NCBI RefSeq assembly: GCF_018326285.1
Contig: NZ_AP023362.1
Span: 4,340,001 to 4,404,000 of the forward strand
Direction: 5' to 3'
Origin: Mycolicibacterium sp. TY81
GTDB taxonomy: Bacteria; Actinomycetota; Actinomycetes; Mycobacteriales; Mycobacteriaceae
DNA length: 64,000 nt
Shown: positions 34,784 through 43,841 of the stretch, piece by piece
How positions within the stretch are numbered: the first letter of the stretch is position 1
How the letters are laid out: every line of letters begins with the position of its first letter
Notes under the pieces: generated by a model
Database searches by the model: none
Seen by the model: only the letters and a program-made list of their open reading frames with translations
Told to the model about the DNA's origin: nothing
Program-made: the position numbers and the translations under genes

Positions 34784-36897
34784 CGCGGCAGGCCCAGCAG
34801 GCGCTCGCCGGCCACGGTCAGCAGGATCTGTTCCGTACCACCGGCGATCGACAGGCAGCGGGTGTTGAGGAAGTACCGGACGTCCGGCGAATCCTCGATA
34901 CCGGACCCGTCGTGGGCGTCCATGATGGTCTCGGCCAGGGTCTGGCGGTAGCGCACGCCGATCAGCTTGCGCACGCTCGACGGCGCACCCGGATCATGGC
35001 CACCGACGGCCATCTGGGCCGTCAGCTGATCCAGCAGCGAGCCCACCTGCGCCGCAACGATAAGTGCGCCAAGGCGTTCCGCGTCGGCAGCGTCCAGCTC
35101 GCGGTCGCCGAGCACGTCCAGCAGGTGCTCCATGCCCTTGTCCAGCGCGCCACCGGCGGCCATCGCGACGCGCTCGTTGGCCAGCGTGGTGCGGGCCAGG
35201 GCCCAGCCGCCGTCGATGGGACCGATGACGCAGTCGTCCGGCACGAACAGGTCGTCCAGGAAGACCTCGTTGAACAGCGCTTCGCCGGTGATCTCGCGCA
35301 GCGGACGGATGTCGATACCGGGCGAGCTCATATCGACGACGAAGTAGGTGATGCCCTTGTGCTTCGGCGCGTCAGGATTGGTGCGCGCCAGGCAGATTCC
35401 CCAGTTGGCGCGGTGCGCATTGGAGGTCCATACCTTCTGGCCCGTCAGCTTCCAGCCGCCGTCGACCTTGACGGCCTTGGTGCGCAGGGCCGCCAGGTCC
35501 GAGCCGGCGCCCGGTTCACTGAACAGCTGGCACCAGTACACGTCGCCGGTCAGCGTGCCGGGGATGAAGCGGTCGATCTGCTCGGGCGTGCCGTGACCGA
35601 GGATGGTCGGCGCGGCCCACCAGCCGATCGAAATGTCCGGGCGCACAACGCTTGCGGCACTGAGCTCGTCGTCGATCACCAGCTGCTCGCCCGGCGACGC
35701 CGCGCGGCCGTACGGCGCGGGCCAGTGCGGCGCCATCAGTCCGGCCTCGGCCAGCGCGGCCTGATGCTTCTCGACGGGCAGTGCCGCGATCTGGGCCACC
35801 ACGGCGGCGATCTCGGGACGGATCGTCTCGGCCGCACCGGTGTCGACGTGCAGCTGACGACGCAGCCCCGCACGGGTCAGCGCGGCCACGCGGCGCAGCC
35901 AGCTGCCGTGGCCGCCGAGGATCTGCGACGTGGCGTAGGCGCGCCGCAGGTACAGGTGGGCGTCGTGCTCCCACGTGAAGCCGATGCCACCGAGCACCTG
36001 AATGCAGTCGCGGCCATTGTGTTTCGCAGCGTCGATGGCGGCCGCGGCGGCCACCGCGGCGGCGATGGAGAGCTGCGTGGCATCGCCTTCCACAGCGGCC
36101 TCGGCGACATCGCTTGCGGCGACGGCGATCTGCTGCGAACGCAGCAGCATCTCGGCGCACATGTGCTTGACGGCCTGGAAACTGCCGATCGGCTTGCCGA
36201 ACTGCTCACGCACCTTGGCGTATTCGGCGGCGGTCTCGAGCTGCCAACGCGCCAGGCCTGCGGCCTCAGCGGCGAGCACGGTCACGGCCAGGTCGGCCAC
36301 CGGCGCGTCGAGGACGGTCGCCGCGGCGCCCGCCAACTCGACGCGGGCCAGCGGGCGCGAGAAGTCGGTGGCCTCGAGCGGCGTGACGGTGACGCCGGCC
36401 GCGGCGGCGTCGACCAGGATCCAGGTGTCGCCCGCGGGCAGGATCAGCAGGCCGTCGGGCAGGGCACCCAGGACGAACTTGGCGGTGCCGGTGGCGACCT
36501 GCCCGTCGAAGGCGATGTCGGACGTCAAAGCGAGTCCGGCGGTCCGCTGCCCGGAAGCCAGCGCCTCCAGCAGCGCGGCGTCGGTGATGACCAGAGTTGC
36601 CAGCGCGGTGGTGGCGACGGGTCCGGGCACCAGCGCGGCGGCGGCTTCGTCGACCATCACGCACAGATCGGCGATGGACCCGCCGGCGCCGCCGAGGTCC
36701 TCGGGCACCGCGACGCCGAGGGTCCCTAGTTCGACAAGACCGCCATACGGGCCCCGCCAAGCGTCAACGACATTCTCCGCTCCGCCCTCCATCGCCCGGA
36801 CCGCGGCGATGGAACCCGACGCGACAGCCCAGCTACGGACCATTTCGCGGACCTCGGCCCGCTCCGAGTCGATAGTTGTGGAAGTGATGGACACCAT
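34780..36897 (-). CDS. fadE34: FadE34, two-domain acyl-CoA dehydrogenase
   Basis: A 705-residue protein with two fused acyl-CoA dehydrogenase halves, matching Rv3573c (FadE34/ChsE3), which acts on steroid side-chain CoA esters. The N-terminal half ends around AYATSQILGGHGSWLRR; the C-terminal half has QLFSEPGAGSDLAALRTKAV, GWKLTGQKVWTSNAHRANW and LSIAGGTEQILLTVAGERLLG. AGGAG precedes ATG 36897. The KstR box 40 bp upstream is shared with the divergent kstR. Confidence 0.92.
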   Translation of the reverse strand: MVSITSTTIDSERAEVREMVRSWAVASGSIAAVRAMEGGAENVVDAWRGPYGGLVELGTLGVAVPEDLGGAGGSIADLCVMVDEAAAALVPGPVATTALATLVITDAALLEALASGQRTAGLALTSDIAFDGQVATGTAKFVLGALPDGLLILPAGDTWILVDAAAAGVTVTPLEATDFSRPLARVELAGAAATVLDAPVADLAVTVLAAEAAGLARWQLETAAEYAKVREQFGKPIGSFQAVKHMCAEMLLRSQQIAVAASDVAEAAVEGDATQLSIAAAVAAAAAIDAAKHNGRDCIQVLGGIGFTWEHDAHLYLRRAYATSQILGGHGSWLRRVAALTRAGLRRQLHVDTGAAETIRPEIAAVVAQIAALPVEKHQAALAEAGLMAPHWPAPYGRAASPGEQLVIDDELSAASVVRPDISIGWWAAPTILGHGTPEQIDRFIPGTLTGDVYWCQLFSEPGAGSDLAALRTKAVKVDGGWKLTGQKVWTSNAHRANWGICLARTNPDAPKHKGITYFVVDMSSPGIDIRPLREITGEALFNEVFLDDLFVPDDCVIGPIDGGWALARTTLANERVAMAAGGALDKGMEHLLDVLGDRELDAADAERLGALIVAAQVGSLLDQLTAQMAVGGHDPGAPSSVRKLIGVRYRQTLAETIMDAHDGSGIEDSPDVRYFLNTRCLSIAGGTEQILLTVAGERLLGLPR

Positions 36898-36936
36898 GCG
36901 CTCCTAGCGTTTGGGCGAGAAGAACACGCTTCTCAC

Positions 36937-36950
36937 TAGAACGTGTTCTA
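36937..36950. promoter_or_regulatory. KstR operator between fadE34 and kstR
   Basis: TAGAACGTGTTCTA is a perfect palindrome and fits TnnAACnnGTTnnA fully. It lies 40 bp from fadE34 and about 200 bp from kstR, allowing control of both. Confidence 0.85.
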
Positions 36951-37152
36951 ATGGTGACAGCAATCAGACGTCAAGTCGATCGCCATTACAGCAGGACACT
37001 TGGGTGTCCCGGGGCGCCTGGAGGTGGGAAATTACCGATCACTTTGCGTATCGTTTTCACCCAATGCGCGACCCGAAGGAGCTGACCGCCGAATGCCGAC
37101 GCCAGCAACACCCGAATCCGATTCCGCCGTCCGCCCGCGGGAGGTGACGAAC

Positions 37153-37758
37153 ATGGCCGTACTGACCGAATCCGAGCTCGGTTCCGAAGCGCAGCGCGAG
37201 CGGCGCAAGCGCATCCTGGACGCCACCCTGGCCATCGCCTCCAAGGGCGGCTACGAGGCAGTTCAGATGCGTGCGGTGGCAGAACGCGCCGACGTCGCCG
37301 TCGGCACCCTGTACCGCTACTTCCCGTCCAAGGTGCACCTGCTGGTATCCGCGCTGGGCCGCGAGTTCGAGCGCATCGACGCCAAGACCGATCGCGCCGC
37401 CCTGACGGGCGGCACGCCGTACCAGCGCCTCAACGTGATGGTCGGCAAGCTGAACCGCTCGATGCAGCGCAATCCACTGCTGACCGAGGCCATGACCCGT
37501 GCTTTCGTGTTCGCCGATGCGTCCGCGGCCGGTGAGGTTGATCACGTCGGCAAGCTCATGGACTCGATGTTCGCGCGCGCCATGAGCGAGGGCGAGCCCA
37601 CCGAGGACCAGTACCACATCGCCCGCGTGATCTCCGATGTGTGGCTGTCGAACCTGCTGGCGTGGCTGACGCGTCGCGCTTCGGCCACCGACGTGAGCAA
37701 GCGGCTGGATCTGGCGGTCCGGCTGCTGATCGGTGACGGGGAGCACCCTAAAGTCTGA
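37153..37758 (+). CDS. kstR: KstR, cholesterol catabolism repressor
   Basis: A 201-residue TetR-family protein matching Rv3574. The HTH (RRKRILDATLAIASKGGYEA, then VAERADVAVGTLYRYFPSKVHLL) and ligand domain (RNPLLTEAMTRAFVFADASA) are complete. KstR represses the genes for steroid side-chain and A/B-ring breakdown and is released by a steroid CoA thioester. ATG 37153 gives the family length; the frame is open from 37000 but the longer form would enter the leader. The hsa/kshB and fadE34 boxes in this window are its expected targets. otsB starts 3 bp after its stop. Confidence 0.93.
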   Translation: MAVLTESELGSEAQRERRKRILDATLAIASKGGYEAVQMRAVAERADVAVGTLYRYFPSKVHLLVSALGREFERIDAKTDRAALTGGTPYQRLNVMVGKLNRSMQRNPLLTEAMTRAFVFADASAAGEVDHVGKLMDSMFARAMSEGEPTEDQYHIARVISDVWLSNLLAWLTRRASATDVSKRLDLAVRLLIGDGEHPKV

Positions 37759-37761
37759 CCG

Positions 37762-38505
37762 GTGCTCCCGGCTGATCTGATCGCGGCGCTCGACACCGTC
37801 GCCGCCACCCCCCGACTGCTCGTCACCTCGGATTTCGACGGCACGCTGTCGCCGATCGTGAACAACCCTGCCGACGCGCGGGCCCTGCCCGCCGGGTCTG
37901 CCGCCCTGCTGGACCTGGCCGCCCTGCCGGACACCTTCGTCGCACTGGTCTCGGGACGCGCCCTCGACGTCCTGCGCGAGCTGTCCGGCATGCCGGACTC
38001 GGTGCACCTCGTGGGCAGTCACGGCGCCGAGTTCAACACCGGGTTCACGCAGACCGTCGACACCGCACTGTTGGCCGAGATCGTCGATTCACTCACCGAG
38101 ATCGCAAACCGCTACCCGGGTGCAGCGGTCGAGACCAAGCCGGCCAGTGCCGCCCTGCACGTGCGCAACGCCTCGGCGGCCGACGGCGAGGCCGCGCTGG
38201 CCGCCGCGCGCGAGGCGGGAACGCAGTGGGCCGCCGAGCCCACCGAGGGCAAGGCGGTGCTGGAGTTCGCGGTGGTCACCACCAACAAGGGCTCGGCCAT
38301 CGACGCCCTGCGGGAGCGCGACGACGCGACCGCCGTGGTTTTCCTGGGCGACGACGTCACCGACGAGAAGGCCTTCGCCCGGCTGCGCGACGGTGACGTC
38401 GGTGTGAAGGTCGGTCCGGGCCCGTCGGCCGCGCAGTACCGCGTCGGCTCCCCCGAGGACGTGGCGGAGGCCCTGGCCTACCTGGCGGCGCGCCGGGCGG
38501 ATTAG
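37762..38505 (+). CDS. otsB: Trehalose-6-phosphate phosphatase
   Basis: A 247-residue HAD-superfamily phosphatase. Motif I is DFDGTLSPI near residue 25, motif II the Ser in LVSGRALDVL, and motif IV the acid pair in FLGDDVTDEKAF; the cap region GSHGAEF is typical of OtsB. It makes trehalose from trehalose-6-phosphate. GTG 37762 follows kstR by 3 bp, so they are co-transcribed. It lacks the extra N-terminal domain of the long mycobacterial OtsB2. Confidence 0.87.
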   Translation: MLPADLIAALDTVAATPRLLVTSDFDGTLSPIVNNPADARALPAGSAALLDLAALPDTFVALVSGRALDVLRELSGMPDSVHLVGSHGAEFNTGFTQTVDTALLAEIVDSLTEIANRYPGAAVETKPASAALHVRNASAADGEAALAAAREAGTQWAAEPTEGKAVLEFAVVTTNKGSAIDALRERDDATAVVFLGDDVTDEKAFARLRDGDVGVKVGPGPSAAQYRVGSPEDVAEALAYLAARRAD

Positions 38506-39602
38506 GCGGGCGGGCCCGAGGTGCGGCCGCGGACCAGCTCGGTGTCGAGTACCTCGATGACCGGGATTCCGGAACGCGGCGGATTGTTCAACAGGTATCC
38601 GGCCCGGCGGCCCTTCTCCAGGCTCGGCTGCGCGACGGTCGTCAGCCCGCGCGCCAGCGCCTCGGGGACACCGTCGAATCCGGTGACGGTCATCTGGCCG
38701 GGCACGTAGATACCGCGCGACCGCAGGTGGTCCATCGCCGAGAGCGCCAGCACGTCGGCAGTGCACATCAGCGCCGTGATGCGTGGATTTGCTTGCAGCG
38801 CAACGGCAGCCGCCTCCCCACCGGAACTCGGCAGGTGCTCGAAGGTCTCGACCACCGTGAGGGCACCGGGATTGAGGCCGGCATCGGACATCGCGTCGCA
38901 GACGCCGAGGATGCGTTCGCACTGCGCGTGAAAATGCTGTGAGGTGAGCCGCTCCGGGTCGGCGACGGCCGACTGCGCGTCGCCGTGCGGCCACTGGCGC
39001 CCGAGCCGCATGGTCAGCAGGCCGATCTCCCGGTGGCCAAGGCCGACAACGTATTCCGCGATGCCGCGCATCGCCGCCCGGTCGTCGATGCAGACCCGCG
39101 AGGCCCCCTGGACGTCCTTGGGCTGATCGACGACCACGATCGGCACGCCGCGCTGCTGCACGACGGGCAGGTACGGGTCGTCGTCGGAGGCCGCGTACAC
39201 CGCGAACCCGTCGACTCCGGCGGACAGCACCGCCGCGGTGCCGTCCTCGACCGAACGGTTGGGCCCGGCCGCCACCAGCAGCAGGCCCTGCCCGGCCTCC
39301 TCGCACGATTCGGCAAGTCCGGCAACGAAATCCAGGGCCGCCGGGTCGCGGAACGAGTAGTTGAGGGGTTCGGTGATCATGAGCCCGAAGGCACCGGCCC
39401 GGCGCGTGCGCAGGGAACGCGCCACCGGGTCGGGGCCGGGATAGCCCATCTCCTTGGCTGCGGCGAGCACCCGCTCGCGCAACTCCGGCGAGAGCTGGTC
39501 CGGCCGGTTATAGGCGTTCGAGATCGTGGTGCGCGAGACCTTCAACTCGGCAGCGAGCGAGGCCAGCGTGGCCCGACGCCTCGGGTTGGGACTCCTCGGC
39601 AT
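38502..39602 (-). CDS. LacI-family regulator (Rv3575c-like)
   Basis: A 366-residue LacI/GalR regulator: HTH TLASLAAELKVSRTTISNAY, hinge PDPVARSLRTRRAGAFGLMI and a sugar-binding-type domain (VDGFAVYAASDDDPYL, VTVTGFDGVPEALARGLTTV). ATG 39602 was chosen; the frame extends to 39650 but the extra residues are poorly family-like. It corresponds to Rv3575c, which lies after kstR. The stop overlaps otsB by 4 bp. Divergent from the metal ABC operon. Confidence 0.87.
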   Translation of the reverse strand: MPRSPNPRRRATLASLAAELKVSRTTISNAYNRPDQLSPELRERVLAAAKEMGYPGPDPVARSLRTRRAGAFGLMITEPLNYSFRDPAALDFVAGLAESCEEAGQGLLLVAAGPNRSVEDGTAAVLSAGVDGFAVYAASDDDPYLPVVQQRGVPIVVVDQPKDVQGASRVCIDDRAAMRGIAEYVVGLGHREIGLLTMRLGRQWPHGDAQSAVADPERLTSQHFHAQCERILGVCDAMSDAGLNPGALTVVETFEHLPSSGGEAAAVALQANPRITALMCTADVLALSAMDHLRSRGIYVPGQMTVTGFDGVPEALARGLTTVAQPSLEKGRRAGYLLNNPPRSGIPVIEVLDTELVRGRTSGPPA

Positions 39603-39659
39603 ATTTGTGACGCTAGCGCATCCGATTCGCGCTGCACGGCAACGGTGCACTAGATTTAT

Positions 39660-39674
39660 TGCAAACGGTTTTCA
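39660..39674. promoter_or_regulatory. Zur-like box upstream of the metal ABC operon
   Basis: TGCAAACGGTTTTCA with flanking ATT…TTA resembles the mycobacterial Zur box (TGAAAATCATTTTCA type) in arms and spacing. It is 26 bp before the binding-protein gene. A LacI-type operator is the alternative, as the LacI gene diverges from here. Confidence 0.6.
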
Positions 39675-39699
39675 TTAACACTAACCCGCAGGAGCGCAC

Positions 39700-40608
39700 A
39701 TGACCCGGACCAGGCTCATCGCACTGTCCGCCCTCACCGCGTTGACCGTCGCTGCGTGCGGGTCACAAGGCGACTCCGGGCACGCCAACGGCGCCGCCAA
39801 GGTCGTCACCACCACCAACGTCTGGGGCAGCGTCGCCACCGCGGTGGCCGGCGGACACGCCGACGTCAAGTCCCTGCTCACCAGCGATGTCGACGACCCG
39901 CACTCCTACGAAGCCACCCCCGCCGACGCTGCCGCCATCGCCGATGCCAGCCTCGTCGTCATCAACGGCGGCGGTTACGACCACTGGGCCGACGACGTGT
40001 TGAAGAACCACAAGAACGTCACCACCGTGGACGCCTACTCGCTGCTGCCGCACAACGCGCCCGGTGAGGCGAACGAGCACGTCGTCTACAACATGGCCGT
40101 CGCCAAGGCCGTCGCCACCAAGATCGCCGACGACCTGGCGGCCGCCGATTCCGCGCACGCCGACACCTATCGCGCCAACGCCTCGGAATTCGGCAAGAAG
40201 ACCGACGCCATCGCCGCCACCGAGCACGCCATCGGGCAGAAGCACCCCGGCGCCGCGGTGGTCTCCACCGAACCCGTCGCGCATTACCTGCTGGCCGCCG
40301 CGGGCGTCGTCGACAGCACCCCGCACGGTTTCGCCGCCGCCGCCGAAGAAGGCCACGATCCCGCCCCGGCCGACGTGGCCGCGGTACTCGACCTGATCAA
40401 CGGCCACAAGGTCGACGCACTGGTGGTGAACAAGCAGACCGAGACCGCCGTCACCAAGCAGCTGCAGGATGCCGCCCGCAAGGCCGCGCTGCCCATCGTC
40501 GAGGTCACCGAGACACTGCCCGCCGGACAGGACTTCCTGACCTGGCAGCGGCAGACGGCGGAGGCACTGGCACACCAGCTCGATAGCGCCGCAGCGCCGG
40601 GTCGATAA
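39700..40608 (+). CDS. znuA: Zinc/manganese ABC transporter binding lipoprotein
   Basis: A 302-residue cluster A-I metal-binding lipoprotein. Lipobox around Cys20 (TVAACGSQG), metal ligands in DPHSYEATPADA, NEHVVYNMAVAK and EPVAHYLLAAAG, and NKQTET near the end. It lacks the long His-rich loop of many ZnuA proteins, though a short GGYDHWADD is there. With the ATPase and permease that follow it forms a high-affinity Zn2+ (or Mn2+) importer. The Zur-like box upstream favours zinc. Confidence 0.85.
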   Translation: MTRTRLIALSALTALTVAACGSQGDSGHANGAAKVVTTTNVWGSVATAVAGGHADVKSLLTSDVDDPHSYEATPADAAAIADASLVVINGGGYDHWADDVLKNHKNVTTVDAYSLLPHNAPGEANEHVVYNMAVAKAVATKIADDLAAADSAHADTYRANASEFGKKTDAIAATEHAIGQKHPGAAVVSTEPVAHYLLAAAGVVDSTPHGFAAAAEEGHDPAPADVAAVLDLINGHKVDALVVNKQTETAVTKQLQDAARKAALPIVEVTETLPAGQDFLTWQRQTAEALAHQLDSAAAPGR

Positions 40609-40617
40609 TCAGTAACC

Positions 40618-41415
40618 GTGACTTCTGCTGCGGTCGCCGAACTCACCGGCGCACGACTGTCGTTCGGCGACCGCGTGCTGTGGGACCGGCTCGATCTGAC
40701 GGTGCGCCGCGGTGAATTCATCGCGGTGCTCGGCCCCAACGGCACCGGCAAGACGTCGCTGCTCAAGGTGTTGCTGCGCCAACAGCCACTGACGGCCGGC
40801 CGGATGACCACCACGGGCACCATCGGCTATGTGCCGCAGCACCGTTCCCTGGACACCGGGCTGACGCTGCGCGGCCGCGATCTCGTCGGGCTCGGCTGCG
40901 ACGGACATCAGTGGGGTTTCGCCGGTCCGCGCAAGCGCGCGCAGCGTCGCGCCATCGTGACCAAGGCGCTCGGCCAGGTCGACGGCGCGCGGCTGGCCGA
41001 CGTTCCCGTGTCGGTGATGTCCGGCGGCGAACTGCAGCGCGTCCGCATCGCGCAGGCCCTGGCTTCCGACCCGGCGCTGCTGCTGTGCGACGAACCGCTG
41101 CTCAACCTCGACCCGGCCAACGCGAAACTGGTGTCGAGCCTCATCGACCAGCGCCGCAAGGACGCCGGTACCGCGGTCCTGTTCGTCACGCACGAGGTCA
41201 ACCCCGTGCTGCCGTACGTCGACCGCGTGCTGTACCTGGTCGACGGCCGTTTCCGGATCGGCACCGTCGAGGAGGTCATGACATCCGAGACGCTGTCCGC
41301 GCTGTACCGCGCCGACATCGAGGTGGCCCGGGTCGGCGGTCAGTACGTCGTGGTCGGCCAGGACGGTGCCGGCGTGGACAACTCCGAGCACGCGAGTGGG
41401 CACTGCTGTGAATAA
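40618..41415 (+). CDS. znuC: Metal ABC transporter ATPase
   Basis: A 265-residue ABC ATPase: Walker A GPNGTGKTS, Q-loop YVPQHRSLD, signature VMSGGELQRVRIAQAL, Walker B LLLCDEPLLNLD and switch His in FVTHEVNPVL. It powers the importer. GTG 40618 follows znuA by 9 bp and overlaps the permease start by 8 bp. Confidence 0.9.
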   Translation: MTSAAVAELTGARLSFGDRVLWDRLDLTVRRGEFIAVLGPNGTGKTSLLKVLLRQQPLTAGRMTTTGTIGYVPQHRSLDTGLTLRGRDLVGLGCDGHQWGFAGPRKRAQRRAIVTKALGQVDGARLADVPVSVMSGGELQRVRIAQALASDPALLLCDEPLLNLDPANAKLVSSLIDQRRKDAGTAVLFVTHEVNPVLPYVDRVLYLVDGRFRIGTVEEVMTSETLSALYRADIEVARVGGQYVVVGQDGAGVDNSEHASGHCCE

Positions 41416-42238
41416 CTTCTTCAACACGGCACTGACCGCAGACCTGCTCGGCCGCGACTTCGTCCAGCAGGCCGTGCTCGCGGCGGCGCTGCTGGCGCTC
41501 CTCGGCGGCCTGATCGGACCGTTCATCGTGATGCGGCAGATGTCGTTCGCGGTGCACGGCTCCAGCGAGCTCTCCCTCACCGGTGCCGCCTTCGCCCTGT
41601 TGACCGGGCTCAACGTCGGCCTCGGCGCCCTCGTCGGGAGTGCCCTGGCGGCAATCCTTTTCGGCATCCTGGGGCAACGCTCACGCGAGCGGGACTCGGC
41701 GATCGGCGTCGTGCTGGCCTTCGGCCTCGGTCTCGCCGTGCTGTTCATCCACCTGTACCCAGGCCGCACCGGCACCAGTTTCGCGTTGCTCACCGGGCAG
41801 ATCGTCGGCGTCGGCTATTCAGGACTGGCGCTGCTGGCCGTGGTGACCGTGCTGGTGGTCGCGATCCTGGCGGCCTGCTACCGGCCACTGCTGTTCGCCA
41901 CTGCCGACCCCGAAGTGGCTGCGGCCCGCGGGGTTCCGGTGCGCGCGCTGGGCATCGTGTTCGCCGCGCTGGTCGGCGTCGCCGCCGCACAGGGCGTGCA
42001 GATCGTCGGGGCGCTGCTCGTGATGTCGCTGTTGATCACCCCCGCCGCCGCGGCCGGCCGGGTCTTCAGCTCCCCCGTCACCACGATGGTGGCGTCGGTG
42101 GTGTTCGCCGAGATCGCCGCGGTCGGCGGCATCGTGCTGTCCCTGGCCCCGGGCGTCCCGGTGTCGGTGTTCGTCACGTCGATCTCGTTCGGCATCTACC
42201 TGCTGTGCTGGGGTGCGGGACGGCTCAGTCGCCGGTAG
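41408..42238 (+). CDS. znuB: Metal ABC transporter permease
   Basis: A 276-residue permease of the ABC-3 (ZnuB/MntB) family with about eight membrane helices; GPFIVMRQMSFAVHGSSELSL and GALLVMSLLITPAAAAGRVF are family blocks. GTG 41408 lies inside the ATPase 3' end, giving an 8-bp overlap and the usual N-terminus (NNFFNTALTADLL). Its stop overlaps the converging rhodanese gene by 14 bp. Confidence 0.88.
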   Translation: MNNFFNTALTADLLGRDFVQQAVLAAALLALLGGLIGPFIVMRQMSFAVHGSSELSLTGAAFALLTGLNVGLGALVGSALAAILFGILGQRSRERDSAIGVVLAFGLGLAVLFIHLYPGRTGTSFALLTGQIVGVGYSGLALLAVVTVLVVAILAACYRPLLFATADPEVAAARGVPVRALGIVFAALVGVAAAQGVQIVGALLVMSLLITPAAAAGRVFSSPVTTMVASVVFAEIAAVGGIVLSLAPGVPVSVFVTSISFGIYLLCWGAGRLSRR

Positions 42239-43058
42239 CCGAATCACCCACCCGTCGCTCCGCTCGCCCCACCGCCCGCCCGGGCTCATTGCTCCACTGC
42301 GACCACGAGCCGGGGAACAGCGCCACGTCCTGCCCGGCGGCCGCCAGCGCGGCCACCGCCACCGCCGCGGTGACGCCCGACCCGCAGTACACGCCATCGA
42401 CATCCGCGCCGTCGGTCCGCAGCGTGCCGTCGGCAGCCAGCACGCTCGGCAGATTGATGGCCCCGGGAATGTGTCCGGCAATCGGGTCCATGGGTTCGAC
42501 GTCGCCGCGGAACCGTTCCGGCGCCCGGACGTCGCCCAGGCGCGGGCCCAGCGCCGCGGCCTCATCGGCGGTCAGCGTGGGCATGGCCCCCGCATAGAGG
42601 TCCTGGTGGGTGACGGTGACGTCACCCGGCGCCGGTTCGACGTCACCGCGGTCCAGCGGGCCACCCGAGGTGGTCCATGCGCCCAGCCCGCCGTCCAGGA
42701 TGCGGACGTTCTCGATGCCCGCGGCCCTCAGTACCCACCAGGCGCGCGCCGAGCCGGCGCGGTTCCAGTCGTCGTAGACGACGGTCGGCACACCGTCGCG
42801 CACGCCCCAGCGGCGCGCAGCCTCCTGCACCGCGGCGCCCGACGGCAGCGGATGACGGCCCCGGCCCCTGACGGTGTGGTCCGACAACTCGTCTTCCAGC
42901 GAGACGTACACCGCGTCGGGGATGTGCCCGGCCAGGTAGTCGTCGCGGCCGTCGGGCTTGGCCAGCTGCCAGCGCACATCGAGCAGCGTCACGTCGCCGG
43001 CGGCGATCAGCTGGGCGAGACCGAAGGCGGTGATCAGAACGTCGTCACGAGTGGACAT
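42225..43058 (-). CDS. Thiosulfate sulfurtransferase (two rhodanese domains)
   Basis: A 277-residue protein with two rhodanese domains, the first inactive, the second with the active-site loop VYCGSGVTAAV (Cys about 230). CGSGVTA is the loop of mercaptopyruvate-type sulfurtransferases. It moves a sulfane sulfur to cyanide or other acceptors. ATG 43058 was chosen; a longer frame would overlap pxpA. Confidence 0.87.
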   Translation of the reverse strand: MSTRDDVLITAFGLAQLIAAGDVTLLDVRWQLAKPDGRDDYLAGHIPDAVYVSLEDELSDHTVRGRGRHPLPSGAAVQEAARRWGVRDGVPTVVYDDWNRAGSARAWWVLRAAGIENVRILDGGLGAWTTSGGPLDRGDVEPAPGDVTVTHQDLYAGAMPTLTADEAAALGPRLGDVRAPERFRGDVEPMDPIAGHIPGAINLPSVLAADGTLRTDGADVDGVYCGSGVTAAVAVAALAAAGQDVALFPGSWSQWSNEPGRAVGRAERRVGDSATGD

Positions 43059-43082
43059 GGCTTCGAGCCTAGGCTGGCAGGC

Positions 43083-43841
43083 ATGTCTGCTGTGGATCTC
43101 AATGCCGATCTCGGCGAGAGCTTCGGGGTGTGGCAGCTGGGTGACGACGACGCGATGCTCGATCTGGTCACCAGTGCCAACATCGCCTGCGGCTTCCACG
43201 CCGGTGACCCGGCCGGGCTGCTGCGGGTGTGCCGGGCCGCCGCCGAGCGTGGCGTCCGGATCGGCGCGCAGGTGGGCTACAGCGACCTCGCCGGCTTCGG
43301 CCGCCGCTACATCGACGTCGCGCCCGAGGACCTCACCGCCGACGTGATCTACCAGATCGGCGCACTACAGGCCCTCGCACAGGTCGCCGGGTCGGCCGTC
43401 ACCTACGTCAAACCCCATGGCGCCCTGTACAACACGATCGCCACCGACCACGTGCAGGCGCGGGCGGTGGCCGCCGCGGTGCACGCCGTGGACCCGGCGC
43501 TGCCGGTGCTGGGGCTGGCTGGTTCGGCGTTCTTCACGGCCGCCGAGGAGCTCGGACTGCGCACCGTGCCCGAGGCCTTCGCCGACCGCTCGTACCGCCC
43601 CGACGGCCAACTGGTGCCGCGCACACAACGTAATGCGGTGCTGCACAACGTTTCGACAATCGCCGACCGGGTGGCTTCCATGGTGACCGCCGGCCGCGTC
43701 GGCGCCGTCGACGGCTCCACCATCAAGATCACCGTGAAATCGATTTGCGTACACGGTGATTCGCCGGGCGCCGTCGACATCGCCCGCGCGGTCCGCGACC
43801 GCCTGACCGCGGAGAATGTACAGATCGAGGCCTTCTGCTGA
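43083..43841 (+). CDS. pxpA: PxpA, 5-oxoprolinase subunit A (LamB/YcsF)
   Basis: A 252-residue LamB/YcsF-family protein. DLNADLGESFG at the start, SANIACGFHAGDP, GAQVGYSDLAGFGRR, YVKPHGALYN and KSICVHGDSPGA near the end are the family blocks. PxpA works with PxpB and PxpC to open 5-oxoproline with ATP; neither partner is in this window. Divergent from the rhodanese gene with 24 bp between; overlaps the next gene's start by one base. Confidence 0.87.
   Translation: MSAVDLNADLGESFGVWQLGDDDAMLDLVTSANIACGFHAGDPAGLLRVCRAAAERGVRIGAQVGYSDLAGFGRRYIDVAPEDLTADVIYQIGALQALAQVAGSAVTYVKPHGALYNTIATDHVQARAVAAAVHAVDPALPVLGLAGSAFFTAAEELGLRTVPEAFADRSYRPDGQLVPRTQRNAVLHNVSTIADRVASMVTAGRVGAVDGSTIKITVKSICVHGDSPGAVDIARAVRDRLTAENVQIEAFC

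Noticed and set aside
34912-36729. 605-codon plus-strand frame opposite fadE34
   Set aside because: Antisense shadow of a complete acyl-CoA dehydrogenase gene.
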